NCBI RefSeq assembly: GCF_012274275.1
Contig: NZ_JAANZA010000003.1
Coordinates: 124,001 to 188,000, forward strand
Length of the DNA stretch: 64,000 nt
Direction of reading: 5' to 3'
From: Cryobacterium sp. BB307
GTDB taxonomy: Bacteria > Actinomycetota > Actinomycetes > Actinomycetales > Microbacteriaceae
The position numbers and the translations under genes are program-made. Shown here one piece after another: positions 44,696 to 53,555 of this stretch. Position 1 is the stretch's first letter. Every line of letters begins with the position of its first letter. A model generated the notes under the pieces. It did not search any database, was not told where the DNA came from, and saw only the letters and a program-made list of their open reading frames with translations.

Positions 44696-45373
44696 ATGAC
44701 CGACACCATCATCACCGTGCAGGGGTCGTACTCGACCTACTACCCCGCCGAGCGGGCCACAGTGACGCTGAGCGTGCACTTCGAATCGGACACCCGCGAC
44801 GGCGCTTTCAACTCGGCAACCTCCTCGGCCGTCACCGTGCGCGAGTCGATCGTCGACATGCATGACTCTCAGGCCGGGCCGATCACCTGGTGGGCCAGCG
44901 ACATGGTTCAGGTGTGGAGCGAGAAGCCGTGGAGCAACACCGGCGAGCAATTGCCCCTCGTCTACCATGCACGCATCAACTTCTCGGCGAAGTTCAGCGA
45001 CTTCGAGGCGCTCGCCCGCTGGGTCGAGGAGACCGCGGCCATCGACGGCGTGACCATCAGCCACATCGCGTGGGACCTCACCGAATCGCGTAAGACCGCC
45101 CTCACCGCAGAGGTGCGCTCCCGCGCGGTGAAGGATGCCGTTGCCAAGGCGAGCGTCTATGCGCAGAGCATCGGGCTCGGGCAGGTGAAGGCGATCGCCC
45201 TCGCGGATCCGGGGATGCTCGGCAGCGAGGCATCCGGTGCCAGCGAACTGGCGCGTGCCCGGATGTCGAAAGCCGCGCTGATGGCGGACGGAGCGGGCGT
45301 GAGCGAGCTGTCGCTCAAACCCGAGGAGATCGAGGTCGCATCCGTAGTCGACGCGAGGTTCGTGGCCAGCTGA
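44696..45373 (+). CDS. SIMPL (DUF541) domain protein
   Basis: A 225-residue protein of the SIMPL/DUF541 family: ITVQGSYSTYYPAERATVTLSVHFE at the start, the middle RINFSAKFSDFEALARWVEETAAIDGV near 98 and the characteristic ESRKTALTAEVRSRAVKDAVAKASVYAQSIGLG near 132-165. Unlike many relatives it has no signal peptide, so it appears cytosolic. Function unknown. ATG 44696 with GGAAGGGG 5 nt before it. It lies between ssrA and smpB but on the opposite strand. Confidence 0.85.
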   Translation: MTDTIITVQGSYSTYYPAERATVTLSVHFESDTRDGAFNSATSSAVTVRESIVDMHDSQAGPITWWASDMVQVWSEKPWSNTGEQLPLVYHARINFSAKFSDFEALARWVEETAAIDGVTISHIAWDLTESRKTALTAEVRSRAVKDAVAKASVYAQSIGLGQVKAIALADPGMLGSEASGASELARARMSKAALMADGAGVSELSLKPEEIEVASVVDARFVAS

Positions 45374-45377
45374 CCAT

Positions 45378-45436
45378 CGAGTTGCCCACTTCCGCCCCCG
45401 AATCACCCGAAAACCAGGGCCGAAGTGGGCAACTCG
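45378..45436. terminator. 15-bp inverted repeat between convergent genes
   Basis: A perfect 15-bp stem (CGAGTTGCCCACTTC at 45378-45392 with 45422-45436) around a 29-nt loop. It starts 4 nt after the SIMPL gene stop and lies before the smpB stop, so it suits a bidirectional terminator; the long loop is unusual for one. Confidence 0.6.
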
Positions 45437-45457
45437 GCGTGCGGGAGTGTTGAGCGC

Positions 45458-45934
45458 CTACTCGCCGAGGCGACTCTTCGAGGCGATCGCGCGACGCGCC
45501 TCCATGTTGTCCTGACGCTCACGCAGCGTCTGCCGCTTGTCGTACTCGCGCTTGCCCTTGGCCAGCGCCAGCTCGACCTTCGCGCGCCCATCGCTGAAGT
45601 ACAGCGACAGCGGGATGAGCGTGTAGCCGCCCTCCTTGACCTTGCTGTGCAGCTTCAGGATCTGCGCCTTGTGCAGCAGCAGCTTGCGCTTGCGGCGCGG
45701 CGGATGATTGGTCCAGGTGCCCTGGTTGTACTCGGGGATGTGCACGGCATCCAGCCACGCCTCTCCCCCGTCGATGAACGCGTAGCCGTCGACAAGGGAT
45801 GCACGACCGGCCCGCAGCGACTTCACCTCGGTCCCGGTCAGGACCAGTCCGGCCTCGACGGTGTCTTCGATGGTGTAGTCGTGGCGGGCCTTACGATTGG
45901 TGGCCACCACGTTCTGGCCACGTTCCCTGGGCAC
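45458..45934 (-). CDS. smpB: SsrA-binding protein SmpB
   Basis: Binds tmRNA and places it in the ribosome A site. 158 residues: [29 protein letters not shown] near 13-40, [24 protein letters not shown] near 67-90, [23 protein letters not shown] near 106 and the basic C-terminal tail [18 protein letters not shown] that becomes helical in the mRNA channel. Downstream in the ftsEX direction, so probably in the prfB-ftsE-ftsX-smpB cluster typical of actinobacteria. Confidence 0.97.
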   Translation of the reverse strand: MPRERGQNVVATNRKARHDYTIEDTVEAGLVLTGTEVKSLRAGRASLVDGYAFIDGGEAWLDAVHIPEYNQGTWTNHPPRRKRKLLLHKAQILKLHSKVKEGGYTLIPLSLYFSDGRAKVELALAKGKREYDKRQTLRERQDNMEARRAIASKSRLGE

Positions 45935-45998
45935 GGCTCACTCCAATGGTTCTTGTTTGACAAAGCCCACCAGTGTATCCGGAATGGCCAGTGCGCGG

Positions 45999-46913
45999 CT
46001 ACACGCGCAGGTAGCGCCGGATGGCGATGGCCGCCGACATGGCCGCCAGCCCGACGCCGACCACCAACAGGATGGGCACCACAATGAGTGCATCTGTCAG
46101 CCCGACGTACGGTGTCGTGCCCGGGACCGCGTTCAGGTAGCCCTGCACGAAGAAGTGCACGAGCGACACGATTGCCGCTCCGGCCAGGATCGACCCGATC
46201 AACGAGGCGACAACCCCCTCAAGCACGAACGGCGTCTGGATGAACCGGTTCGAGGCGCCCACCAGGCGCATGATTCCGAGCTCGCGACGCCGGCTGAACG
46301 CGCTCAACCGGATGGTGGTCGCGATGAGCAGCACCGCCGCGATGAGCATGAGGACGGCCACACCGATCGCCGTGTAGCTCGCGACGTTCAGCGCGTCGAA
46401 GATGGGCTGCAGGTACTCCCGCTGGTCGAGGACCTCCTCAACCCCCGGCAGTCCGGACAACCGCTCGACGAGCGCATCCGACTGCTCCGGGTTGTTCAGG
46501 TTCACCCAGAATGTCTCGGGCAGGAAGTCCGCGGTCACGAAGCTCGACTCACCGGTCTCGCCGAACTGCTCCAGGTACTTCTCGTACGCCTGCTCGTGAT
46601 CCTCGAACGCGTACTTGCTGATCAGGGATGCTAGCGGCGCCGTCTTGAGCTGCTGCTCGACGAACGCCTTCTGCTCCGCGGTCGCCTCGGTCTGCCCGCA
46701 GTTCGCCGAATCGACGTACTCGGTGCACAGGTAGACGGCGACCTGCGCGCGGTCGTACCAGTACCCCTTCATCTGCCCGATCTGCATCTGCAGCAGGATG
46801 GCGGCGCCCACGAAGCTCAGCGAGATGAAGGTCACCAGAACGACCGCGATCACCATCGACAGGTTGCGACGGATGCCTTGCCCCACCTCGGAGAGGATCA
46901 ACCCGAGCCTCAC
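45999..46913 (-). CDS. ftsX: Cell division protein FtsX
   Basis: The membrane subunit of FtsEX, which controls peptidoglycan hydrolases at the septum. 304 residues, four helices: [24 protein letters not shown] (about 12-40), then after a large extracytoplasmic domain (about 45-170) three helices at about 180-205, 225-250 and 270-295. The extracytoplasmic part has [30 protein letters not shown]. The start overlaps the ftsE stop by 4 nt. Confidence 0.95.
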   Translation of the reverse strand: MRLGLILSEVGQGIRRNLSMVIAVVLVTFISLSFVGAAILLQMQIGQMKGYWYDRAQVAVYLCTEYVDSANCGQTEATAEQKAFVEQQLKTAPLASLISKYAFEDHEQAYEKYLEQFGETGESSFVTADFLPETFWVNLNNPEQSDALVERLSGLPGVEEVLDQREYLQPIFDALNVASYTAIGVAVLMLIAAVLLIATTIRLSAFSRRRELGIMRLVGASNRFIQTPFVLEGVVASLIGSILAGAAIVSLVHFFVQGYLNAVPGTTPYVGLTDALIVVPILLVVGVGLAAMSAAIAIRRYLRV

Positions 46914-47665
46914 CGCTTGACCTCCGCCTCGATGTCGGTTCCCGCGTCGTACAGGTCGCTTTCGCGCTGCACCGGCACGGCCTGGGTGAGGTAGCCGCCC
47001 TGACGTTCGTCACGCACGACCTGGCCGCTGATCAGTTCGATCACGCGGCGCTTCATCTGGTCGACGATGCCCGCGTCGTGGGTCGCCATGATCACGGTGG
47101 TGCCGCCGGCGCTGATGCGCTCCAGCAGGGTCATGATGCCGGCGCTGGTCGAGGGGTCGAGGTTTCCGGTCGGCTCGTCGGCGAGCAGGATCGACGGCTT
47201 GTTCACAATCGCGCGCGCGATTGCCACGCGCTGCTGCTCGCCACCGGAGAGTTCGTGCGGCAACCTGCTCGCCTTGCCGGCCAAGCCCACCATCTTGAGC
47301 ACATCCGGGACCGCCTCCTGGATGAATCCCTTGCTCTTGCCGATCACCTGCAGCGAGAACGCGACGTTGTCGAACACGGTCTTCTGTGGCAGCAGGCGGA
47401 AGTCCTGGAACACCACCCCGAGGTTGCGCCGGAAGTACGGCACCTTGCGGCTCGACAGCTTGCCGAGGTGCTGCCCGAGCACGTGGATCTGTCCGCGAGT
47501 CGGGTGCTCTTCCCGCAGCACGAGGCGGAGGAAGCTGGACTTGCCGCTCCCGGACGCGCCGACGAGGAACACGAACTCACCGGGCAGGATCTCGAGCGAC
47601 ACCGAATTGAGGGCTGGCCGCGTGTTGCCGGGGTACAGCTTGGTGACCTGGTCGAAGCGAATCAT
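46910..47665 (-). CDS. ftsE: Cell division ATP-binding protein FtsE
   Basis: The cytosolic ATPase of FtsEX. Walker [13 protein letters not shown] near 36, signature [16 protein letters not shown] near 138, Walker [16 protein letters not shown] near 158, H-loop VIMATHDAG near 192. 251 residues: about 25 more than the classic 220-230, from a C-terminal tail after [13 protein letters not shown], also seen in other actinobacterial FtsE. Confidence 0.96.
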   Translation of the reverse strand: MIRFDQVTKLYPGNTRPALNSVSLEILPGEFVFLVGASGSGKSSFLRLVLREEHPTRGQIHVLGQHLGKLSSRKVPYFRRNLGVVFQDFRLLPQKTVFDNVAFSLQVIGKSKGFIQEAVPDVLKMVGLAGKASRLPHELSGGEQQRVAIARAIVNKPSILLADEPTGNLDPSTSAGIMTLLERISAGGTTVIMATHDAGIVDQMKRRVIELISGQVVRDERQGGYLTQAVPVQRESDLYDAGTDIEAEVKR

Positions 47666-47738
47666 TTGCCTTCGAGCCTACGGACGGGCATTCCGGATGC
47701 GCGTAGCGACTCACCCCACCGGCGGCGCCGCCCGACCC

Positions 47739-48848
47739 TTACTCTTCGATGTCGCGCTTGCGCCAGCGGATGCCGGCGCTGATGAACCCGTCCAGGTCAC
47801 CGTCGAAGACGGCGGACGGGTTGTTAACCTCGAACTCGGTGCGCAGGTCCTTGACCATCTGGTACGGCGCGAGCACGTAGCTGCGCATCTGGTCACCCCA
47901 GCTCGCGGTGATCACCCCGGCGAGTTCCTTCTTCTGCGCCGCGTCTTGCTCGTGCTTGAGCAGCAGCAGCCTCGACTGCAGCACGCGCATTCCAGCAGCG
48001 CGGTTCTGAATCTGGCTCTTCTCGTTCTGCATCGACACGACGATCCCGGTCGGCACGTGAGTGATGCGCACGGCGGAGTCGGTCGTGTTGACCGACTGCC
48101 CGCCGGGTCCGGATGACCGGAAAACGTCGATTCGGATGTCGGACTCCGGCACGTCGATGTGGTCGGTCTCCTCCATCAGCGGGATGACCTCGACGGCCGC
48201 GAAGCTCGTCTGTCGCTTGCCCGCAGAGTTGAACGGGCTCATCCGCACCAGCCGGTGCGTTCCGGCCTCCACGCTCAGCTTGCCGAATGCGTACGCGGCG
48301 TCGAACTCGATGGTGGTCGACTTGATGCCGGCCTCTTCGGCGTAGCTGGTGTCCAGCACGCGGGCGGGCATGTCGTGCTGCTCCGCCCAGCGCAGGTACA
48401 TGCGCTGCAGCATCTCGGCGAAGTCGGCCGCGTCGACGCCGCCCGCGCCCGCGCGGATGGTCATGACGGCGGGACGTTCGTCCCATTCACCGTTCAGGAG
48501 GGTCTGCACTTCGAGGTCGCCGAGCACCTGCTCGATGGACTCCAGTTCGGTGCGCACCTCGATGGCGACGCTCTCATCGGATTCCTCGTTCGCCAGCTCG
48601 GCCATGACCTCGAGGTCGTCGATGCGACGCTCGAGTTCGATCACGCGCGCGAGCTCCGACTGACGGTGGCTGAGTGCGCTCGTGACCTTCTGCGCGGCAT
48701 CCGGGTCATCCCAGAGATCCGGAGCACCCGCCTGCTCGCTCAGCTCGGCGATCTGCTGCTGCAGGCGCTCGACGCCCACAACGGATCGGATGTCCGCAAA
48801 GGTCTTGCGCAGTTCGGCGAGCTCCTGCGAGATGTCCAGATCAATCAT
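47739..48848 (-). CDS. prfB: Peptide chain release factor 2
   Basis: Terminates translation at UGA and UAA. 369 residues with the RF2 recognition tripeptide SPF (in [15 protein letters not shown] near 208) and the GGQ hydrolysis motif [18 protein letters not shown] near 250. The frame is uninterrupted from ATG 48848, so the programmed +1 frameshift known from many other bacteria is absent. Upstream of ftsE on the same strand with a 73-nt gap. Confidence 0.96.
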   Translation of the reverse strand: MIDLDISQELAELRKTFADIRSVVGVERLQQQIAELSEQAGAPDLWDDPDAAQKVTSALSHRQSELARVIELERRIDDLEVMAELANEESDESVAIEVRTELESIEQVLGDLEVQTLLNGEWDERPAVMTIRAGAGGVDAADFAEMLQRMYLRWAEQHDMPARVLDTSYAEEAGIKSTTIEFDAAYAFGKLSVEAGTHRLVRMSPFNSAGKRQTSFAAVEVIPLMEETDHIDVPESDIRIDVFRSSGPGGQSVNTTDSAVRITHVPTGIVVSMQNEKSQIQNRAAGMRVLQSRLLLLKHEQDAAQKKELAGVITASWGDQMRSYVLAPYQMVKDLRTEFEVNNPSAVFDGDLDGFISAGIRWRKRDIEE

Positions 48849-48880
48849 GTCGCGCAAAAGCCTACCGTCGCGGGCCTCAA

Positions 48881-48886
48881 TAGAGT
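48881..48886 (+). promoter_or_regulatory. Possible -10 of a leaderless MFS transcript
   Basis: TAGAGT fits TANNNT and ends 7 nt before the GTG at 48894; no ribosome site is visible. Inference from spacing only. Confidence 0.3.
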
Positions 48887-48893
48887 TGTGCGA

Positions 48894-50126
48894 GTGAGTT
48901 CAGGACAGTCCTTCCGCTTCGGCTCGCTTGCCGTGCCTGTGCTGCTGCCGACCCTGGCATTCGCGATCGGTGAGGGCGCGATCATCCCGATCATCCCGAT
49001 CGTGGCGAGCAACGCCGGTGCGGACCTGGCTGTTGCCGGTCTGATCGCGGGACTGTTCGTCATCGGCGGGCTGATCGGAAACATCCCGAGCGGCTGGATC
49101 GTCGCGCGACTCGGTGAACGCCCCTCGATGATCGGCGCAGCACTGCTCTCCATCGTCGGGGTCGGTGTCGCGCTGCTGGCGCAGGGTATCGCGGTGCTCG
49201 CGGTCGGCGTGTTCCTGATCGGGCTCTCGACCGCCGCGTTCGCACTGGCACGGCACGCGTTCATGACCAGCTTCGTGCCGCTCGCCTACCGCGCGCGGGC
49301 GCTGTCGACCCTCGGCGGCACCCTGCGGCTCGGGATGTTCATCGGCCCGTTCGTTGCCGCTGCGGTGATCGGGTTGACCGGCTCGGCCCAGGCCGTGTTC
49401 TGGGTGCACGCGGTCGCCTGCCTGTTGGCGGCGGTGACTCTCCTGGTGATGCCGGATCCGACCGCGTTGTTCGCCGCCCGGGCTACGGCATCCGGTCTCC
49501 ATGAGGGCGAGGAGTTCGTCGCCCGGGAGTCGGCCGGGCTGTTCCGCACCATCCGGGACCGGCGCGCCACGCTGCTCACCATCGGTGTCGGCGGCGCCTT
49601 GTTCGCCGCGATCCGGACCAGTCGTCAGGTGATCCTGCCGCTGTGGGCGGTGAGCATCGGGCTGACGGATGCGAATGCGGCGCTCATCATCGGCCTCGGC
49701 GGCGCGCTGGACTTTGCGCTGTTCTACGCGAGCGGGCAGATCATGGACCGCTGGGGCCGGCTGTGGAGCGTTCTGCCGTCGATGGCCGGACTCGGTGTCG
49801 GCCACCTGGTGCTCTCGGTCACGCACGACCTGCCCGGAAACGTGACCTGGTTCATCGCCGTCACCATGGTGCTCGGTGTCGCGAACGGACTCGGCAGCGG
49901 CATCATGATGACGCTCGGCGCAGACCTCGCGGACAAACGCGATCCGGCCCCGTTCCTGGGCGCGTGGCGGTTCACCACCCAATCCGGGGCGGCCGCAGCA
50001 CCGCTCGTCGTCGCGGGCGTCACCGCGGTGGCATCGGTGTCGGTCGCCGCCGCGCTGATGGGGGTGCTCGGGCTGGCCGGGGCGGGCATCATGGCGCGGT
50101 TCGTGCCGAACCGGCCGCAGCACTAA
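48894..50126 (+). CDS. MFS transporter
   Basis: A 410-residue major facilitator protein with about 12 hydrophobic segments; motif A equivalent [18 protein letters not shown] near 65-82 and a second one [19 protein letters not shown] near 280-298. The open frame extends far upstream, antisense to prfB, so a start at GTG 48894 (or 48888) is chosen. Substrate unknown. Its stop lies in a tandem 15-bp duplication. Confidence 0.88.
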   Translation: MSSGQSFRFGSLAVPVLLPTLAFAIGEGAIIPIIPIVASNAGADLAVAGLIAGLFVIGGLIGNIPSGWIVARLGERPSMIGAALLSIVGVGVALLAQGIAVLAVGVFLIGLSTAAFALARHAFMTSFVPLAYRARALSTLGGTLRLGMFIGPFVAAAVIGLTGSAQAVFWVHAVACLLAAVTLLVMPDPTALFAARATASGLHEGEEFVARESAGLFRTIRDRRATLLTIGVGGALFAAIRTSRQVILPLWAVSIGLTDANAALIIGLGGALDFALFYASGQIMDRWGRLWSVLPSMAGLGVGHLVLSVTHDLPGNVTWFIAVTMVLGVANGLGSGIMMTLGADLADKRDPAPFLGAWRFTTQSGAAAAPLVVAGVTAVASVSVAAALMGVLGLAGAGIMARFVPNRPQH

Positions 50127-50143
50127 CTGCCGCAGCACTAACT
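50114..50143. repeat. Tandem 15-bp duplication across convergent stop codons
   Basis: GCCGCAGCACTAACT occurs twice in succession (50114-50128 and 50129-50143). The first copy carries the MFS stop TAA (50124-50126), the second the stop of the convergent membrane protein gene (50138-50140), the same layout as at 23641-23674. Confidence 0.9.
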
Positions 50144-50836
50144 GGGGCGCGCGACGTCGATGCTGAAGATGGTGTAGCCGGCCTTCACGTCGACGAAGAA
50201 GCTCGCCGAGACCGCCAACCCGCTGTCGGTCACGACCGGCAGCTGCACCGTGATCTGCCCGCTTTCGGATGCGCGGGCGTCATCGGTGAGTTGTGATTGC
50301 AAGCGGAGGATGTCGGACTCGGTCCAGCCGACGCTCGGTGCGAGCCCGCGGACCAAAGCGATCGCATCCGGGTACCGGTTCGTGCCAGACGGGTACAACG
50401 AGACCGAGGTGACGGTGTCGTTCTCCGTCGTGATGGTGAGCCGGTCGATGAGGTCGACCACCACGACGTCGTCCTCGCCGAGCAGCCGCACCTGCACCGG
50501 ACGCAGCAGCTCGACTTCCTTGGCCCCGTCGGCCTCGAGACCGAGTTCGGACGCCGGAAGCGCGTTCTCACGCAGCTTGATCTTCGCGTAGCCCTGCACG
50601 GTCAGGAAGTCGAGGCCCGGCTGGGTGAAGGTCGACATGCCGTCGGAAGCCTGCTGGTCGGCGGATGCGACGGGCCGGTCGGCAGTCCACCACGAGTTCT
50701 CGAAGGCGAAGACCGCGAAGACGATGCCGCCGATGATCAGCACCAGGATCGCTGCCGGCAGCCAGCTCAGTGCGCGCTTGAACCCGGACTCGCGGCGCAC
50801 GGGGATGCCGCGCTCGTCGAGGGTTGTGCGATTCAC
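50138..50836 (-). CDS. Single-pass membrane protein of unknown function
   Basis: A 232-residue protein with a basic cytosolic start (RRESGFKR), one membrane helix WLPAAILVLIIGGIVFAVFAF (about 26-46) and an extracytoplasmic part of about 185 residues rich in beta strands and Asp/Glu (VELLRPVQVRLLGEDDVVVVDLIDRLTI). No family recognised. It precedes the agmatine deiminase gene only by strand and not clearly as an operon (47-nt gap after the deiminase stop). Confidence 0.75.
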   Translation of the reverse strand: MNRTTLDERGIPVRRESGFKRALSWLPAAILVLIIGGIVFAVFAFENSWWTADRPVASADQQASDGMSTFTQPGLDFLTVQGYAKIKLRENALPASELGLEADGAKEVELLRPVQVRLLGEDDVVVVDLIDRLTITTENDTVTSVSLYPSGTNRYPDAIALVRGLAPSVGWTESDILRLQSQLTDDARASESGQITVQLPVVTDSGLAVSASFFVDVKAGYTIFSIDVARPS

Positions 50837-50883
50837 CCAACCAGCCTAGGCGGGTGCGCTTCGCTCTGTGGTCGAGACCCCGC

Positions 50884-51912
50884 TCAGACCGAAGTGGCCG
50901 GCTGCTGCTGCGTGATGCAGTGGATGCCGCCGCCGCGAGCGAGAATCGACCGCGCGTCGACCGTCACGACCCGCCGCCCCGGGTAGGCGGCTTCCAGGAT
51001 TTCGCGCGACCGCGCATCCGCTCGCTCCTCACCGTAGCCGCACGCGATGACGCCGTCGTTGACGACGAGGTGGTTGACGTAACTCCAGTCCACGAAACCC
51101 TTGTCGTCGCGCAGGGTGTCGGGGGCGGGCAGGTCGATGATGGTCCACTCGCGTCCGGCGGCGTCGCGCGTGCCCTGCAGGAACTCGCGCAGGTCGCGGC
51201 ACACCTTGAAGTCCGGATGCTCCTGGTTGGTCTGCTGGTGCAGCAGGATCGTGCCCGGCGACGGGATCGCGGCGACCATGTCGACGTGGCCGCGGGTGCC
51301 GAGCTCCTCGTAGTCGCGGGTGAGTCCGCGCGGCAGCCAGATGACGTGGGTGGCGCCGAGCGTGCGGGCGAGTTCCGCCTCGACCCGCGCCTTGTCCGCG
51401 TACGGATTGCGGCCGGGGTCGAGTTGCACGGTCTCGGTGACGAGCACGGTGCCCTCGCCGTCGACGTGGATGGCACCGCCCTCGTTCACGAGCAGGGACG
51501 GGATGACCTCGGCGCCCACCGCCCTGGCGACGAACCCGGCGATGTGCTGGTCGGCGGCGCCGGCCGACCAGTCGGTCGCGCCCCAGCCGTTGAAGGTCCA
51601 GTCGACGGCGCCGAGGCGGCCGTCCTCAGCGAGGACGAAGGTCGGGCCGGTGTCGCGCATCCAGAACTCTTCGAGCGGCGTCTCGATGACCTCGATGTCG
51701 CTGGACAGGTGCCGTGCGGCGTGGTCGCGCGCGCTTGGATCGACCAACATGGTGACCGGCTCGAACTCGGCGGCGCCGTGGGCGACGGCCGACCAGGTGC
51801 GACGGGCCTCTTCGGCTGACTCGGCGTTAGTGCCGAGGGTGTAGCCGTCGCGCGGAAACTCCATCCAGATCCGCTCCTGACGCGCGGTCTCGGCCGGCAT
51901 TCTCCACTGCAC
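50884..51912 (-). CDS. aguA: Agmatine deiminase (peptidyl-arginine-deiminase family)
   Basis: Hydrolyses agmatine to N-carbamoylputrescine in polyamine synthesis or arginine/agmatine use. 342 residues with the guanidino-modifying fold: MPAETARQERIWMEFP at the start, EEFWMRDTGPTFV near 80, VNEGGAIHVDGEGTVLVTE near 142, RGHVDMVAAI with the catalytic His near 208 and the nucleophile Cys in GGGIHCITQQQP near 333. GTG 51912 behind GGGAGG. The substrate is inferred from family membership. Confidence 0.9.
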   Translation of the reverse strand: MQWRMPAETARQERIWMEFPRDGYTLGTNAESAEEARRTWSAVAHGAAEFEPVTMLVDPSARDHAARHLSSDIEVIETPLEEFWMRDTGPTFVLAEDGRLGAVDWTFNGWGATDWSAGAADQHIAGFVARAVGAEVIPSLLVNEGGAIHVDGEGTVLVTETVQLDPGRNPYADKARVEAELARTLGATHVIWLPRGLTRDYEELGTRGHVDMVAAIPSPGTILLHQQTNQEHPDFKVCRDLREFLQGTRDAAGREWTIIDLPAPDTLRDDKGFVDWSYVNHLVVNDGVIACGYGEERADARSREILEAAYPGRRVVTVDARSILARGGGIHCITQQQPATSV

Positions 51913-51966
51913 ACTGCCTCCCGGGCTCAGGGTGATCGGTGAGCACCATAATGCCGCACCTTCGGG

Positions 51967-52412
51967 TTAGCGGCCGAACACGCTGCGGGCGTTCGCGGTC
52001 ACCTCGAGCGGGAAGCCCTCCGGCACCAGCAGCGACACGATCGGGGGACGCCAGAACGCGGAGAGGGTGACGGTGGCGCTGCGGCCGTCGACCGACTCGG
52101 CGCGCTCGACCCGAGTTGCTCGAAGTCGGCGGCATCCGGAGCGCTGGCGAGGTAGTCGGACACGGCCGCGGCGACATCCGGCGAGCGCAATTCGACACGG
52201 GGAACCTCGGCGGTGACGATGACATCGTCCAGTTCGAACGCCTCAGCGCCGACCAGCGCGGCACCGTCGGCGAGGGTGAACAGTCGCTTGCGCTCGAGAT
52301 AGAGCGAGGTCGCAGCGACCACAAGCAGGATCAGCGCGAGCGCGAGCACTCCGTAGAAGATCGTCAAGAGCAGGGTCGTGCCGTCCTCGTCGCGAAGCAG
52401 ACGGCGGTTCAT
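51967..52412 (-). pseudogene. TadG/TadE-like pilus assembly gene, frameshifted near 52116
   Basis: Starts at ATG 52412, overlapping the preceding TadE gene by 4 nt: RDEDGTTLLLTIFYGVLALALILLVVAATSLYLERKRLF (membrane helix about 12-35), as in TadG-like proteins encoded after TadE. The frame is sensible to ADFEQ near residue 98 and then turns into an S/R/P-rich tail. Reading on with a one-base shift near 52116 gives RVERAESVDGRSATVTLSAF, then WRPPIVSLLVPEGFPLEV and a stop at 51967, a plausible continuation of 148 residues. It is a natural frameshift mutation or a sequencing error. Confidence 0.7.
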
Positions 52413-52885
52413 CCGGCACCCCAGAAGCGTGAGACCTGCTGGGTCGCGGAGGCTTCGAGCGGCACTGCGAGCGGCGAATCGAAGTCGAGCACGGCGGGCA
52501 CGAGCGGAAGCGGCACCCGGATACTGACGGTCACCGTCACGACGCCCCGCCGGGTGAGGCAGTCGGCTGGGTTGGGTGAGCAGGCGATCGAGATGGCGGC
52601 TCGCGGGTCGGCGATGTCGGCGTCGGCGAGCGCGAAGGCGACGGCGCGTTCGGCTCTCGCGCTTGCCTCTGCCGGTGTCTCCGCCTGCACGTACACCCGC
52701 GCAGCCTGCCGTGCGGCGCCCTCGACGGCGAGCGCACCGCCCTGGATCGCGGCCACCGCGAGGGCCAGGTAGACGAGCGGGATCAGCAGGATCATGCCGA
52801 CCGTGATGAACTCGAGCGACGCGGTGCCGCCCTGCTGCGAGGCGAGTGGGGCCAGGCGGTCAGTCCAGCGTTTCCACCGCGGCAT
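52409..52885 (-). CDS. TadE-like pilus assembly protein
   Basis: A 158-residue TadE-like minor pilin or assembly protein: GGTASLEFITVGMILLIPLVYLALAVAAIQGG (helix about 20-48, with the family E-F after the leader-like G), then an extracytoplasmic part with CSPNPADCLTR near 105-115. Located in the Tad cluster; both neighbours overlap it by a few to 26 nt, so they are one operon. Confidence 0.85.
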   Translation of the reverse strand: MPRWKRWTDRLAPLASQQGGTASLEFITVGMILLIPLVYLALAVAAIQGGALAVEGAARQAARVYVQAETPAEASARAERAVAFALADADIADPRAAISIACSPNPADCLTRRGVVTVTVSIRVPLPLVPAVLDFDSPLAVPLEASATQQVSRFWGAG

Positions 52886-53264
52886 GGCCGTCCACCTCCA
52901 GCCCTCCCTCGATGCCGACGAGCCCGATGAGCGGAAGCGGCGTCCGCACGGTCACGACCGTGGACGGATGCCCGAGGTAGGTCCCGTACGCGGCACTTAC
53001 GTCGCCCGCATAGGTCGGCCCGAGCGCTGTCTCAAGCAGAGAGGTCGTGCGAGCGACACCGTCGGCGAGTGTGTTGTCGGCGAGCGCGGCAAAACGGGCA
53101 CCCTCGGCGGCCGCGTCGTGCACCGTATTCCGGATGAGCAGCGCGAGCCCCAGTTGCAGAACTGAGAGAGTCAGCATGGTCAGCAGGGCGCCGACCAGCA
53201 CGAACTCGACCACCGCGGACCCGGACTCGTCGCGCTCCAGACGGGCGAGCATCCGGGACCGCAT
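52860..53264 (-). CDS. TadE-like pilus assembly protein
   Basis: A 134-residue TadE-family protein: RLERDESGSAVVEFVLVGALLTMLTLSVLQLGLALLIRN (helix about 17-42 with the conserved E-F) and a C-terminal extracytoplasmic domain with VVTVRTPLPLIGLVG. It overlaps the next TadE gene by 26 nt and follows a small pilin-like gene by 3 nt. Confidence 0.88.
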   Translation of the reverse strand: MRSRMLARLERDESGSAVVEFVLVGALLTMLTLSVLQLGLALLIRNTVHDAAAEGARFAALADNTLADGVARTTSLLETALGPTYAGDVSAAYGTYLGHPSTVVTVRTPLPLIGLVGIEGGLEVDGHAAVETLD

Positions 53265-53267
53265 CGG

Positions 53268-53429
53268 TCAGAACCCGGTGACGCGGCTGATCGCCTGCTG
53301 GAACACGTCGCTGAGCGCCGGTCCGGCGAGCGCCCAGATCAGGATCACGAGCCCGGCGGTCATTAGTGTGATCAGCACCCAGCCGGGCACGTCGCCGCGC
53401 TCATCTCGTATCCGTCGTAGCAATTGCAT
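53268..53429 (-). CDS. Small pilin-like membrane protein of the Tad cluster
   Basis: A 53-residue protein: short basic start RRIRDERGDVP, one membrane helix GWVLITLMTAGLVILIWALAG (about 15-35) and an amphipathic tail. Size and position between tadC and tadE fit an Flp-like pilin, but the usual processing Glu after the leader Gly is not seen, so the identity stays open. The start is 11 nt after the tadC stop with GGAG before it. Confidence 0.7.
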   Translation of the reverse strand: MQLLRRIRDERGDVPGWVLITLMTAGLVILIWALAGPALSDVFQQAISRVTGF

Positions 53430-53440
53430 GCTTGCTCCTC

Positions 53441-53545
53441 TCACAGTCCCAGTTGCAGCACGAAGACGCCGGGGAAGATCGCGAACGCGACGGTGATCGG
53501 CATGATGAGGAACACCAGCGGCACCAACATTGCAATAAGGTACCT
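53441..53545 (-). pseudogene. C-terminal remnant of tadC, cut by the mobile element
   Basis: The last 35 codons of a type II secretion F-family (TadC) membrane protein: MLVPLVFLIMPITVAFAIFP then GVFVLQLGL and TGA at 53441. Upstream in the same frame a stop codon (TAA, 53546-53548) appears at once, and the serine recombinase starts there on the other strand. In an intact Tad cluster tadA, tadB and the rest of tadC would precede; they are missing here, so the gene was split by integration. Confidence 0.8.
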
Positions 53546-53555
53546 TTATGCAATG
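53528..53555. other. 28-bp palindrome at the element edge (attachment site or operator)
   Basis: CATTGCA (53528-53534), central AAGGTACCTT (53537-53546) and TGCAATG (53549-53555) form a palindrome broken only at two base pairs (AT/TA). It joins the tadC remnant to the recombinase gene and includes that gene's ATG. It is either half of an attachment site of the recombinase or an operator for it. Confidence 0.55.

Noticed and set aside
47739..48848. Programmed +1 frameshift in prfB
   Set aside because: The reading frame is continuous from the ATG to the stop; no in-frame UGA or slippery CUU-UGA site is needed.
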